This document shows positions 26,636-36,262 of a stretch of DNA of 64,000 bases, piece after piece. The position numbers were made by a program, and so were the translations under genes. Each line of letters begins with the position of its first letter. Position 1 is the first letter of the stretch. The stretch covers positions 3,658,001-3,722,000 of the forward strand of contig NZ_CP049257.1 of NCBI RefSeq assembly GCF_011046535.1, in the 5' to 3' direction. The notes beneath the pieces are model-generated. The model was not told the DNA's origin. It saw nothing but the letters and a program-made list of their open reading frames with translations, and made no database searches. This DNA is from Nocardioides anomalus (GTDB lineage Bacteria > Actinomycetota > Actinomycetes > Propionibacteriales > Nocardioidaceae).

Positions 26636-27187
26636 GTGCTCGCCGCCGGCGGGACCGGCTACGCCGCCGGCAAGATCACCGGCAAGCAGATCAAGAACGA
26701 GACCATCCAGAGCAAGGACGTCAAGAACGGCACCCTGACCGGCGCCGACGTCGCCGACGGCAGCCTGAGCGGCGCCGATCTCAGCGACAGCACCGTCACC
26801 GGTGCGGACGTCGCGGACGCCTCTCTGGGCAGCGCCGACCTCGCGGACGGATCGGTGGCCCGCACCGACCTCAACCGTGCGTGCGCGGCCGGCGAGGTCG
26901 CGGCGTTCGGCGGCTGCGTGCGGCTGGTCCCGACCGGACCGTCGTCGTACGACGCGGCGGTGGCGGACTGCAGCAGCCGGGGCGGGCGCCTGCCCACCTC
27001 CGGCGAGCTGGTCTGGATCGCCACTCACCTCGACTACACCTGGGCCGACAGCAACGTCGGCAGCTACGAGTTCAGCGGCAGCTTCACCTCGACGTACCCG
27101 CTGACCCCGCTGGCGATCGACCGCACCAGGAACCTCGTCGCCAACTCCAGCGGCCAGGACTTCTGGCACCACTGCGTGACCTCCTGA
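26636..27187 (+). CDS. Secreted or surface protein with degenerate NGTLTGADVADGS-type repeats
   Basis: From the first canonical in-frame start (GTG 26636) the product has 183 residues. A hydrophobic stretch beginning upstream near 26600 (SFVVAVLALVLAAGG) looks like a signal anchor, so the true start may be a non-standard codon further upstream. After the anchor come pentapeptide-like repeats (TGADVADGSLSGADLSDS, then TGADVADASLGSADLADGS). A C-terminal domain has a Cys pair. This architecture is common in Nocardioides-like genomes; the function is unknown. It is divergent from the ECF sigma gene. Confidence 0.6.
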   Translation: MLAAGGTGYAAGKITGKQIKNETIQSKDVKNGTLTGADVADGSLSGADLSDSTVTGADVADASLGSADLADGSVARTDLNRACAAGEVAAFGGCVRLVPTGPSSYDAAVADCSSRGGRLPTSGELVWIATHLDYTWADSNVGSYEFSGSFTSTYPLTPLAIDRTRNLVANSSGQDFWHHCVTS

Positions 27188-27214
27188 CGTCCCCGGCCGA
27201 CGCCCACGGGACGG

Positions 27215-27250
27215 AGCACGGCCCCGGTCCTGTCGGACCGGGGCCGTGCT
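27215..27250. terminator. Bidirectional hairpin terminator
   Basis: A perfect 16-bp stem, AGCACGGCCCCGGTCC, with loop TGTC lies between the convergent ends of the repeat-containing surface protein gene and groEL. The stem is very GC-rich, and actinobacterial terminators often lack a long U-tract. Confidence 0.8.
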
Positions 27251-27288
27251 GGGTGGTGCTCTGTGCTGGTGTCAGCGAGGGGCTGGAC

Positions 27289-28929
<1,641 letters not shown>

Positions 28930-28952
28930 TCACGCTTGAAGTTCTGGGTAGG

Positions 28953-28977
28953 TGGCACTCTCCACTCGAGAGTGCCA
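28953..28977. promoter_or_regulatory. CIRCE element (proximal), HrcA operator
   Basis: TGGCACTC-N9-GAGTGCCA is a perfect inverted repeat with the CIRCE spacing of nine bases. It differs from the consensus TTAGCACTC arm only at the outermost positions. It lies 39 bases upstream of groEL. Confidence 0.9.
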
Positions 28978-28986
28978 GCGTCATGT

Positions 28987-29012
28987 TTAGCACTCGACCC
29001 TGGTGAGTGCAA
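28987..29012. promoter_or_regulatory. CIRCE element (distal), HrcA operator
   Basis: TTAGCACTC-N9-GAGTGCAA matches the CIRCE consensus almost exactly. It lies just 9 bases beyond the proximal CIRCE element, so groEL has a tandem HrcA operator. Confidence 0.92.
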
Positions 29013-29025
29013 GAAGAGTTCGCCG

Positions 29026-29631
29026 TCAGCGGACCGCGGCCGACACCACGACCGCGACCACGCCGCTCGCGCCCACCGCCGCAGCCAGGCCCGCTCGTGT
29101 CCGGCGCCGGGCGACGCCCCAGGCCAGGGCCGCGAGCGCCAGCACCGCGCCCGGCCAGGTGAGCTCGCCGCCGGTGGCGTTGGTGCCCCACGTGGCGCCC
29201 ACGGCCAGCACCAGCAGCCAGGCGACCGGGTGGCCCGTCGGCTCGGTCTGCCGCAGCGTGTGGGCCAGGACCGCGAAGACCACCGCCACGCCGGCGTACC
29301 AGAGGAGGTGGCCGACCCGCTCGTCCCACAGGTGCGCCGTCTCCCCTGGCGCGGTGTTGCCGATGGAGTTCGCGGACAGGTGGACGCCGTGGCCGGTGGC
29401 GTAGAGGAGCGCGCCGACGGCGAAGACGGCGTACGCCGCGCGGCCGGCCCGCGCCTCGACCAGGGTCCACAACGCGGGGCCGAGGACCACGAACGGGACC
29501 AGCAGGTCGAGCCAGTCGGTCACCCGCGTGCCGTGCCCGGCCGGGCCGAGGCCGTCGGGCAGCGAGCCGAGGTGGTGGGCCAGGGAGTACGCCGCAGCGG
29601 TCGCCGCGAGGGCTGCGTCGCGGCGTGGCAC
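29026..29631 (-). CDS. Integral membrane protein of unknown function
   Basis: This 201-residue protein has about six predicted membrane helices (for example LLVPFVVLGPALWTL, YAVFAVGALLYATGHGVHL, HLLWYAGVAVVFAVLAHTL, AGLAAAVGASGVVAVVVSA). Several histidines lie at helix ends (LAHHLG, GHGVHL, GHLLW) and might bind metal or heme, but no family is recognised. The GTG start at 29631 follows the stop of the short-chain dehydrogenase by 19 bases, suggesting co-transcription. Confidence 0.65.
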   Translation of the reverse strand: MPRRDAALAATAAAYSLAHHLGSLPDGLGPAGHGTRVTDWLDLLVPFVVLGPALWTLVEARAGRAAYAVFAVGALLYATGHGVHLSANSIGNTAPGETAHLWDERVGHLLWYAGVAVVFAVLAHTLRQTEPTGHPVAWLLVLAVGATWGTNATGGELTWPGAVLALAALAWGVARRRTRAGLAAAVGASGVVAVVVSAAVR

Positions 29632-29650
29632 CCGCAGATCATGCCCGCTG

Positions 29651-30400
29651 TCAGCCGGGGGCCGCGGTGTGCACCACGGGCGGCTCGCCTCCCCACAGCT
29701 CCACCACGGTCCCCCCGGTCCCGTGCCGCACCAGGTCGAGCACGCTGGCGACGACGTCGGCGGGCGGGATCAGCGGTCGAGCGCGGGCGCGCTCGTCCTC
29801 GCTCAGCCGGCGCCACTGCTCGTGGGCCCGGTCCAGCCCGATCCAGTCCGGCGCGACGCACATGACCCGGACCGCGTCGGTGTCGGCCAGGCCGGCGAGC
29901 GCCGAGGTGAACCGGATCAGGCCGGCTTTGGCCGCGCCGTACTCCGGCGATCCGTAGGCCTCGAACCCGATCCCTCCGCTGGACGCGATGTTGACGACCA
30001 CGCCGCCCCCGCGGGCCCGCATCGGGTCCAGGACCAGCTGGGTGAGCGTCATGGGAGCGATCAGGTTCAGCGCCATTGTCGCGACCCACTCGTCCTCGGC
30101 GGCCTCGGGGTACTGCCGCCTCGCGCTCCACGCGCCGGCGTTGTTGACGAGGACGTCGGGGCCGCCCAGCGACTGCGCTGCGGCCAGGACGTGGTCGAGG
30201 TCGCCCCGCTCACGCAGGTCGGCCCGCACCGGACGGGCCGGCACCCCGTGCTCCTCGACGGCCGTGGCGCAGGAGCGTGCGGCGGCCTCGTCGAGGTCGG
30301 CGACCACCACGGCGTAGCCGGCTCCCGCCAGCCCGAGCGCGAGCTCGCGCCCCAGCCCGGCACCCCCGCCGGTCACGATCGCCGTCCTCGTCACGAACAC
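29651..30400 (-). CDS. Short-chain dehydrogenase/reductase (SDR)
   Basis: This classical SDR has 249 residues. NAD(P) binding is shown by TGGGAGLG (residues about 10-17) and NNAG, and the catalytic residues by serine in NIASSGG and YGAAK (Y-x3-K). VVVADLDEA, with an aspartate after the second strand, suggests NAD preference. The GTG start is preceded by GGGGGAGC. The substrate is unknown. Confidence 0.9.
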   Translation of the reverse strand: MFVTRTAIVTGGGAGLGRELALGLAGAGYAVVVADLDEAAARSCATAVEEHGVPARPVRADLRERGDLDHVLAAAQSLGGPDVLVNNAGAWSARRQYPEAAEDEWVATMALNLIAPMTLTQLVLDPMRARGGGVVVNIASSGGIGFEAYGSPEYGAAKAGLIRFTSALAGLADTDAVRVMCVAPDWIGLDRAHEQWRRLSEDERARARPLIPPADVVASVLDLVRHGTGGTVVELWGGEPPVVHTAAPG

Positions 30401-30433
30401 GCTCCCCCGCCGCTCACTGCGCCACCGGTCCGC

Positions 30434-31456
30434 CTAGCTCGACTCCCGCACCACCAGGCGCGTCTCCAGCAGCCTCGGCGCGGGCGGCTCGTCGGGGTGC
30501 GCCATGGTGTCGAGCAGCAGGCCGACCATCTCGCGGCCCATGTGCTCGGGGCTCTGGTGCACGGTGGTGAGCGGCGGGTGCGTGGACTGGGCGAGGGGCG
30601 CGTCGTCGAAGCCGACGACGGAGACGGCGGTGGGTACGTCGAGGCCGGCCTCGCGGAGCACCCGCAGGGCGCCGGCGGCCATCAGGTCGTTGGCGCAGAA
30701 CACCGCGTCGAGGTCCGGGCGGCGGGACAGCAGCACGCGCATGGCGCTCTCGCCGGACTCCTGGGAGAAGTCGCCGGGCACGACCAGGTCGGGGTCGAGC
30801 GGGAGGCCGGCGGCGCGCAGGCCGGCGAGGTAGCCCGCGTGGCGGGTGCGGCCGACGACCATGTCGGCGGGTCCGGCGATGGTGGCGATGGTGCGGCGGC
30901 CGCGGTGGACGAGGTGGTCGACGGCGAGGCGGGCGCCGAGGACGTTGTCGGCGTCGACGAAGGCGCCGGCCTGGTCCTCGGTGGCACGACCGCCGAGGAC
31001 GACGGGCAGGCCGCGGGCGCGGATCCGGTCGGGGAGGGTGTCGTCGTCGTGCAGCGACAGGAGCAGGACGCCGTCGACGTGCTGGCGGGTGAGGTACTCG
31101 TCGAGGCGGCCGTTGCGCTGGGCGTGCTCGGCCAGCAGGAGGACCAGCTGGAGGCGGGCGTCGGAGAGGGCGCTGCCGATGCCGCGGACCACGCCGGCGA
31201 AGAACGGCTCGCCGAACACGCGCTCCTCGGACTCGGCGATGACCAGGGCCACGGCGTCGGTGCGCTGGGTGACGAGGGTCCGCGCGGCCTGGTTGGGCAC
31301 GTAGCCGAGCTCGGCGATCGCGCCCTCGACGGCCTGGCGGGCGCGGTCGGAGACCTTCTCGCTGCCGTTGATCACCCGGGAGGCGGTGCCCCGGCCCACG
31401 CCGGCCGCGGCGGCCACCTCCTCGAGGGTGGGCCGCGTCCGGGGCGCACGCGTCAT
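30434..31456 (-). CDS. cebR: LacI-family repressor, CebR-like
   Basis: This 340-residue LacI/GalR regulator has an N-terminal helix-turn-helix (PTLEEVAAAAGVGRGTASRV, then INGSEKVS) and hinge AIAELGYVPNQAARTL. A periplasmic-binding-like effector domain follows. It is the last gene of the cebEFG-bglC operon, coupled by ATGA to the beta-glucosidase gene. Two TGGGAGCGCTCCCA-like operators precede the operon, the sequence known for CebR in Streptomyces. It is therefore predicted to repress cello-oligosaccharide uptake and to be released by cellobiose. Confidence 0.85.
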   Translation of the reverse strand: MTRAPRTRPTLEEVAAAAGVGRGTASRVINGSEKVSDRARQAVEGAIAELGYVPNQAARTLVTQRTDAVALVIAESEERVFGEPFFAGVVRGIGSALSDARLQLVLLLAEHAQRNGRLDEYLTRQHVDGVLLLSLHDDDTLPDRIRARGLPVVLGGRATEDQAGAFVDADNVLGARLAVDHLVHRGRRTIATIAGPADMVVGRTRHAGYLAGLRAAGLPLDPDLVVPGDFSQESGESAMRVLLSRRPDLDAVFCANDLMAAGALRVLREAGLDVPTAVSVVGFDDAPLAQSTHPPLTTVHQSPEHMGREMVGLLLDTMAHPDEPPAPRLLETRLVVRESS

Positions 31457-32883
31457 GGGCTGAGTATGTCGCGGGCGGCGCGCACGAAGCGGCCGTACCA
31501 CTCCCCGCTGGCCTTGACCGTGCGCCGCTGGGTGGCGAAGTCGACGTGCACGAGCCCGAAGCGCATGGCGTACCCCTCGGCCCACTCGAAGTTGTCGAGC
31601 AGCGACCACGCGAAGTAGCCGGCGACGTCCGCGCCCTGCTCGCGGGCGCGGGCGCACGCGGCCAGGTGCGCGGCCAGGTAGGCCAGTCGGTCGGCGTCGA
31701 CCACCGAGCCGTCGGCCTCGACGGTGTCGTCCCACGCGGAGCCGTTCTCGGTGATGAACAGCGGCAGCGCCGGGTAGTCGCGCGCGACGCGCACCAGGAT
31801 CTCGGTCAGCCCCTCGGGGTCGACCTCCCAGCCGTTCGCGGCGGTGGGCAGGCCGCGGTGGGTGAACTCCCCCGCGTTGGTCCCCGGGTACGCCGAGGGG
31901 CGGACCACGTGCCGCGTGTAGTAGTTGATGCCCAGGAAGTCGAGCGGCTGGTGGATCGTCCCGAGGTCGCCGTCCTGGATGAGCGTCGGGGCGACGAGCG
32001 CCCCGAGGTCGGCCAGCACGTCGTCCGGGTAGGAGCCCAGGAGCGCGGGGTCGAGGAACCACCGGTTCTGCAGCCCGTCGATGCGGCGCACCGCGTCCTC
32101 GGAGTCGGCCCCCGGGAAGGCCGCGGTGACCGGGTAGAGGTTCAGCGTCGTGCCCACCAGCGCGTCGGGCGCGGCGGCCCGCAGCGCCTGCACCGACAGC
32201 CCGTGGGCCAGGTTGAGGTGGTGGCTGGCGGCCACGGCGTCGGCCGCGGAGTGCCGGCCGGGCGCGTGGATGCCGTTGCCGTAGCCGAGGAAGGCCGCGC
32301 ACCACGGCTCGTTGAGGGTGATGAAGTGCCCGACCCGGTCGCCGAGGCGCCCGCCCACGACCGCGGCCAGCTCGGCCAGCCGGGCGGCGGTGTCGCGGGC
32401 CGGCCAGCCGCCGGCGTCCTCGAGGTGCTGCGGCAGGTCCCAGTGGTAGAGCGTCACCCACGGGTCGATGCCGGCGGCCAGCACCTCGTCGACCAGCCGG
32501 TCGTAGAAGCCGAGCCCGTCGGCGTTCACCTCCCCGGACGGCGTGAGCACGCGCGACCACGACACCGAGAAGCGGTACGCCGCCAGACCGAGCGTCCGCA
32601 TCAGCCCGACGTCCTCGCCGTAGCGGTGGTAGTGGTCGCAGGCCACGTCGCCGGTGTCGCCCCCGACGACCCGGCCGGGCTCGGCGCAGAAGGTGTCCCA
32701 GATCGAGGGGGTCCGGCCGCCGAGGGTGGCCGCGCCCTCGATCTGGTACGACGCGGTGGCGGCGCCCCAGACGAAGTCGGGCGGGAACTCCTCGGGGCGC
32801 ACGGCGGCGTCGACGAGCAGGTCTGTCTCGTCGCGGGCGCCGAGGGCGTCGAGGGTCGCGGGACGGGGATCGAGGGTGGTCAC
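31453..32883 (-). CDS. bglC: Family 1 beta-glucosidase
   Basis: This GH1 enzyme has 476 residues. The acid/base glutamate is in TLNEPW, the nucleophile glutamate in FITENGS, and the N-terminal signature is FVWGAATASYQIEGA. No signal peptide is seen, so it should hydrolyse imported cellobiose or cellotriose in the cytoplasm. GTG 32883 overlaps the CebG stop (GTGA). Its position between cebG and cebR reproduces the Streptomyces ceb cluster. Confidence 0.93.
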   Translation of the reverse strand: MTTLDPRPATLDALGARDETDLLVDAAVRPEEFPPDFVWGAATASYQIEGAATLGGRTPSIWDTFCAEPGRVVGGDTGDVACDHYHRYGEDVGLMRTLGLAAYRFSVSWSRVLTPSGEVNADGLGFYDRLVDEVLAAGIDPWVTLYHWDLPQHLEDAGGWPARDTAARLAELAAVVGGRLGDRVGHFITLNEPWCAAFLGYGNGIHAPGRHSAADAVAASHHLNLAHGLSVQALRAAAPDALVGTTLNLYPVTAAFPGADSEDAVRRIDGLQNRWFLDPALLGSYPDDVLADLGALVAPTLIQDGDLGTIHQPLDFLGINYYTRHVVRPSAYPGTNAGEFTHRGLPTAANGWEVDPEGLTEILVRVARDYPALPLFITENGSAWDDTVEADGSVVDADRLAYLAAHLAACARAREQGADVAGYFAWSLLDNFEWAEGYAMRFGLVHVDFATQRRTVKASGEWYGRFVRAARDILSP

Positions 32884-33779
32884 GACTTGAGGCCGCCTTC
32901 CATGATGCCGCCGACGATCTGGCGGCCGAAGAGGATGAAGACCACGAGCAGCGGGAGGACGCCGAGCAGCGTCCCGGCCATCACCAGCGCCTGGTCGGTG
33001 TAGTAGCCGCCGGCCAGGCGCGCGAGCGCGACCTGGACGGTCGGGTGGTCGAGGTCGAGCACGAGGTAGGGCCAGAGGAAGTCGTTCCAGCGCTCCATGA
33101 ACGTCAGCAGCGCGAGCACCGCGGCGGCCGGCCGCAGCACCGGCAGCACCACGTAGAAGAAGGTCTTGAGGATCGATGCGCCGTCCAGGCGGGCGGCCTC
33201 GAGCAGCTCGTCGGGCAGCGCCTGCACGACGTACTGCCGCATGAGGAAGACGCCGAAGCCGGAGACCAGGAAGGGCAGCGAGACCGCGGGCAGGGTGCCG
33301 CTCAGGTGCAGCTTGCTCATCAGCATGTAGAGCGGGATCAGCCCGAGCTGGACCGGCACCATCATCGTGAGCAGCACGAAGGCGAGCAGCGGCGAGCGGC
33401 CGACGAAGCGCAGCTTGGCGAAGGCGAACCCGGCCAGGCAGGAGAAGAACACGACCGCCGCCGTGGTCACGGTCGCGACGAGCACGGTGTTGACCACCGC
33501 CTTGCCGAAGGTGATGTCCGGGTTGGACAGCACCCGGTCGAGGTTGGTGAACAGCTCGCCGCCCGGGGTCAGCGGCGGCGGCACCGAGGTGATGTCGGAG
33601 TTGGGCCGCGAGGCCATGACGACCATGAAGTAGAGGGGGAAGGCCGAGAGCGCGGTGACGAAGCTGAGCACCACCACCGTGGGGCTGACCAGCCGGCGAC
33701 GCACGCGCGGCGCCTCCACCGTCTGCGTCGCAGGTACGGCGACCACGGGCGCCGGCTCCAGCTCGACGTGCGCGGTCAC
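32880..33779 (-). CDS. cebG: Carbohydrate ABC transporter permease (MalG/CebG type)
   Basis: This 299-residue permease has six predicted membrane helices and the EAA loop LPDELLEAARLDGASILKTF. A cytoplasmic N-terminal tail of about 30 residues precedes the first helix (TVVVLSFVTALSAFPLYFMV). GTG 33779 overlaps the stop of the partner permease (GTGA). It is the second permease of a CUT1 sugar importer. No ATPase is encoded here; as in Streptomyces the shared MsiK ATPase would be elsewhere. Confidence 0.9.
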   Translation of the reverse strand: MTAHVELEPAPVVAVPATQTVEAPRVRRRLVSPTVVVLSFVTALSAFPLYFMVVMASRPNSDITSVPPPLTPGGELFTNLDRVLSNPDITFGKAVVNTVLVATVTTAAVVFFSCLAGFAFAKLRFVGRSPLLAFVLLTMMVPVQLGLIPLYMLMSKLHLSGTLPAVSLPFLVSGFGVFLMRQYVVQALPDELLEAARLDGASILKTFFYVVLPVLRPAAAVLALLTFMERWNDFLWPYLVLDLDHPTVQVALARLAGGYYTDQALVMAGTLLGVLPLLVVFILFGRQIVGGIMEGGLKS

Positions 33780-34729
33780 TGGACGCCCCGCAGTCGCCGC
33801 AGCAGCAGCGCGTTGAGCGCACCGATCAGGGCGATGACGATGAACATGACCCACGCGACGCTGCTGGCGTACCCGAACTCCTGGCCGGTGAAGGCCTGCT
33901 CGTAGACGTACATGGTCAGCGTCTGGAACTGCCGGGTCGTGCCGCCGGTGATCGCGTTGGCGCCGGAGTTGAACAGCAGCGGCTCGGTGAACAGCTGCAT
34001 CCCGCCGATGGTGGCGACGAGGGTGACGAAGACGATCGTCGGTCGCAGCATCGGCACGGTGATGTGCCGGAACTGCTGGACCGGGCCGGCGCCGTCGATC
34101 GAGGCGGCGTCGTAGAGCTCGCGCGGGACGGCTTGGAGCGCGGCCAGGAAGATCAGCGCGTTGTAGCCGGTCCAGCGCCAGTCGACCATCACCGAGATGG
34201 CCAGCCACGACGACCAGCGGTGCTGCTGCCAGGCGATGGGCTCGACGCCGACGTGGCCGAGCAGCCAGTTGACCAGACCGAAGTCACGGGCGAAGAGCAG
34301 CGTGAAGATGATGCCGACCGCGGCGATCGAGGTGATGTTGGGCAGCAGCACCCCCATCCGCCACAGGGTCCGGGCCCGCAGCCGCTGGTTGAGCAGCTGG
34401 GCCAGGACCAGCGACAGCAGCAGCTGCGGGACCGTGGCCAGCACGAAGATGCCGAGGGTGTTGCGCAGCGCGTTCCAGAAGTGGTCGTCGCCGAGCAGCT
34501 TGCTGTAGTTGCCCAGCCCGGACCAGGAGCGGTCGCCGAGCAGGCTCCAGTCGTGCAGCGAGACCCAGAACGTGAACAGCAGCGGGAACAGCCCGAAGAC
34601 CGCGAAGACCAGGAAGAACGGCGAGATGAAGGCGTAGCCCGCCACCTGCTCGCCGCGCGGTCCGCGCCCGGGTCGAGCCCGGCGCCGGCGTTGGGCCGGT
34701 GTCGCCGGGGTGCTGGTCAGAGTGGCCAC
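33776..34729 (-). CDS. cebF: Carbohydrate ABC transporter permease (MalF/CebF type)
   Basis: This 317-residue permease has six predicted membrane helices and the EAA loop VPRELYDAASIDGAGPVQQF. The Arg/Pro-rich N-terminal 30 residues precede the first helix. It is encoded between the binding protein and CebG, with a perfect 14-bp hairpin between it and cebE. It forms the heterodimeric channel with CebG. Confidence 0.9.
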   Translation of the reverse strand: MATLTSTPATPAQRRRRARPGRGPRGEQVAGYAFISPFFLVFAVFGLFPLLFTFWVSLHDWSLLGDRSWSGLGNYSKLLGDDHFWNALRNTLGIFVLATVPQLLLSLVLAQLLNQRLRARTLWRMGVLLPNITSIAAVGIIFTLLFARDFGLVNWLLGHVGVEPIAWQQHRWSSWLAISVMVDWRWTGYNALIFLAALQAVPRELYDAASIDGAGPVQQFRHITVPMLRPTIVFVTLVATIGGMQLFTEPLLFNSGANAITGGTTRQFQTLTMYVYEQAFTGQEFGYASSVAWVMFIVIALIGALNALLLRRLRGVQ

Positions 34730-34771
34730 GAGGCTCCGATCGCTGAAGTCGCTGGGGTGGAGAGGTGGTGT

Positions 34772-34813
34772 GGCCGGCAGGCCCGCGTGAGGCGTACGAC
34801 GGGCCTGCCGGCC
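34772..34813. terminator. Intercistronic hairpin between cebE and cebF
   Basis: A perfect 14-bp stem, GGCCGGCAGGCCCG, with a 14-base loop lies 20 bases after the cebE stop and 43 bases before cebF. Such hairpins often attenuate transcription or protect the upstream mRNA, raising binding-protein levels above the permeases. There is no U-tract. Confidence 0.7.
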
Positions 34814-34833
34814 GGGTCAGGGGCTGTTCCGGG

Positions 34834-36129
34834 TCAGCCCGCTGCCGCTTCGGCGTCGCTCACGGCCGTGTCCCAGGCCTCCGAGGACGACTTCTCGCCG
34901 TTCTCCGCGCTGCGCATGGCGTTCTCCACCGCGTCGCGGACCGGCTGGTTCTTCGCACCGAGGTAGACCGGCTTGAGGCTGGACGCGCCGGCCACGAACA
35001 GCTGCCCGATCGGGGCGTCGCTGAAGTACTCGTTCGTGGCGTCCTTGAGCGCCGGGGTGTCGTAGAGCGTCGGGTTGGACGGCAGGTTGCCGACCGCCTC
35101 GAAGGCACCCATCTGGCCGTCGGCGCTGGTCAGGAAGTCCACGAGCTCGAGGGCGAGGTCCTGGTGCTTGCTGACCGTCGGCACGGCCAGGAACGACCCG
35201 CCCCAGTTGCCGCCGCCGCCGGGGACGGTGGTGATGTCCCACTTGCCGGCGTTCTCGTCGCCGGCCTGCTCCTCGATGTAGCTGGTCATCCAGGCCGGGC
35301 AGGCGATGGTGGCGAAGGCGCCGTTCTTGAAGCCGGCGTTCCACTCGTTGGAGAACGACTTCAGCTTGGCGCTGATGCCGGCGTCCGACATGGCCAGCGC
35401 GGTGTCCCAGGCGTTCTGGACGGCCGGGTTGGAGTCGATGATGAGCTTGTTGTCGTGGTCGAAGTACGTCTCGTCCGCGGTCTGCATGAGGATCGAGTTG
35501 TAGGTGTTGGTGGCCGAGTCGATGAAGTGCACGTCGTCGCCCATCGCGTCCTGGAACTGCTCGCCGACCTGGGTGAAGGCGTCCCACGTCGGCCACAGGG
35601 CCGCGACCTGCTCGCGGTCGGTCGGGAGCCCGGCCTGCTCGAAGAGGTCCTTGCGGTAGCACATGGCCAGGCCACCGACGTCGGTGCCGAGGCCGATGGT
35701 GTCCTTGCCGTCGGCGGTGGTGGCCTGGGCGTACTTCCAGTCCAGCCACTGGTCCTTGTGGTCGTTCGAGCCGTGCTCCTGGAAGTTCACGAACTTGTCC
35801 GCGCTCTGCAGGAAGTTGACGACCTGGCCCTCCTCGATGGCGACCACGTCGCCAGCGCCGCTGCCCGCGGCGATCTTCTGGGTGAGCTGGGTGTTGTACT
35901 GCCCGAGGTCGCCCTCGGAGGTCTCGACGATCTTGACGCCGGGGTGGTCCCTCTCGAACTGCTTGTAGAGGTCTTCGTAGCCGAAGTTGCCGAAGACGCT
36001 GACCCGCAGCGTCGTGTCGGAGCCGGAGGCGCCGTCGGCGTCGTCGCCGCAGCCGGCCAGGCCGGCGGCGGCGAGCAGGAGCAGGCCGGCGGCGGCGGCC
36101 GTGCGGCGAGCGCGGGTGTGGAGCGTCAT
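34834..36129 (-). CDS. cebE: Sugar ABC transporter substrate-binding lipoprotein, CebE-like
   Basis: This extracellular solute-binding protein (family 1) has 431 residues and a lipoprotein signal peptide (LLLLAAAGLAGC). The mature part has the usual two-lobed fold, including VFGNFGYEDLYKQFE and WDYKYA-like aromatic segments such as WLDWKYA that could stack on sugars. It is the first gene of the ceb operon. ATG 36129 is chosen because the signal peptide begins there; upstream in-frame sequence covers the operator. Cello-oligosaccharide specificity is inferred from the operon. Confidence 0.9.
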   Translation of the reverse strand: MTLHTRARRTAAAAGLLLLAAAGLAGCGDDADGASGSDTTLRVSVFGNFGYEDLYKQFERDHPGVKIVETSEGDLGQYNTQLTQKIAAGSGAGDVVAIEEGQVVNFLQSADKFVNFQEHGSNDHKDQWLDWKYAQATTADGKDTIGLGTDVGGLAMCYRKDLFEQAGLPTDREQVAALWPTWDAFTQVGEQFQDAMGDDVHFIDSATNTYNSILMQTADETYFDHDNKLIIDSNPAVQNAWDTALAMSDAGISAKLKSFSNEWNAGFKNGAFATIACPAWMTSYIEEQAGDENAGKWDITTVPGGGGNWGGSFLAVPTVSKHQDLALELVDFLTSADGQMGAFEAVGNLPSNPTLYDTPALKDATNEYFSDAPIGQLFVAGASSLKPVYLGAKNQPVRDAVENAMRSAENGEKSSSEAWDTAVSDAEAAAG

Positions 36130-36151
36130 GGCGGTGGATCCCGTCTGCTTG

Positions 36152-36165
36152 TGGGAGCGTTCCCA
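36152..36165. promoter_or_regulatory. CebR-like operator, proximal
   Basis: TGGGAGCGTTCCCA differs at one position from the Streptomyces CebR site TGGGAGCGCTCCCA. It lies 23 bases upstream of cebE. Confidence 0.85.
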
Positions 36166-36203
36166 CGGAACAGTGATGGCTGTCACACCGTATGTCAAGG
36201 GGG

Positions 36204-36225
36204 CTCGTGGGATCGCTCCCACGAG
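36204..36225. promoter_or_regulatory. CebR-like operator, distal
   Basis: CTCGTGGGA-TCGC-TCCCACGAG contains TGGGATCGCTCCCA, again one mismatch from the CebR consensus. It extends to a 9-bp arm on each side. The pair of operators is centred about 56 bases apart. Confidence 0.8.
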
Positions 36226-36262
36226 TTCGTCCCGAGGCTGGTCAGAAGCGGAAGCGTGGCCC

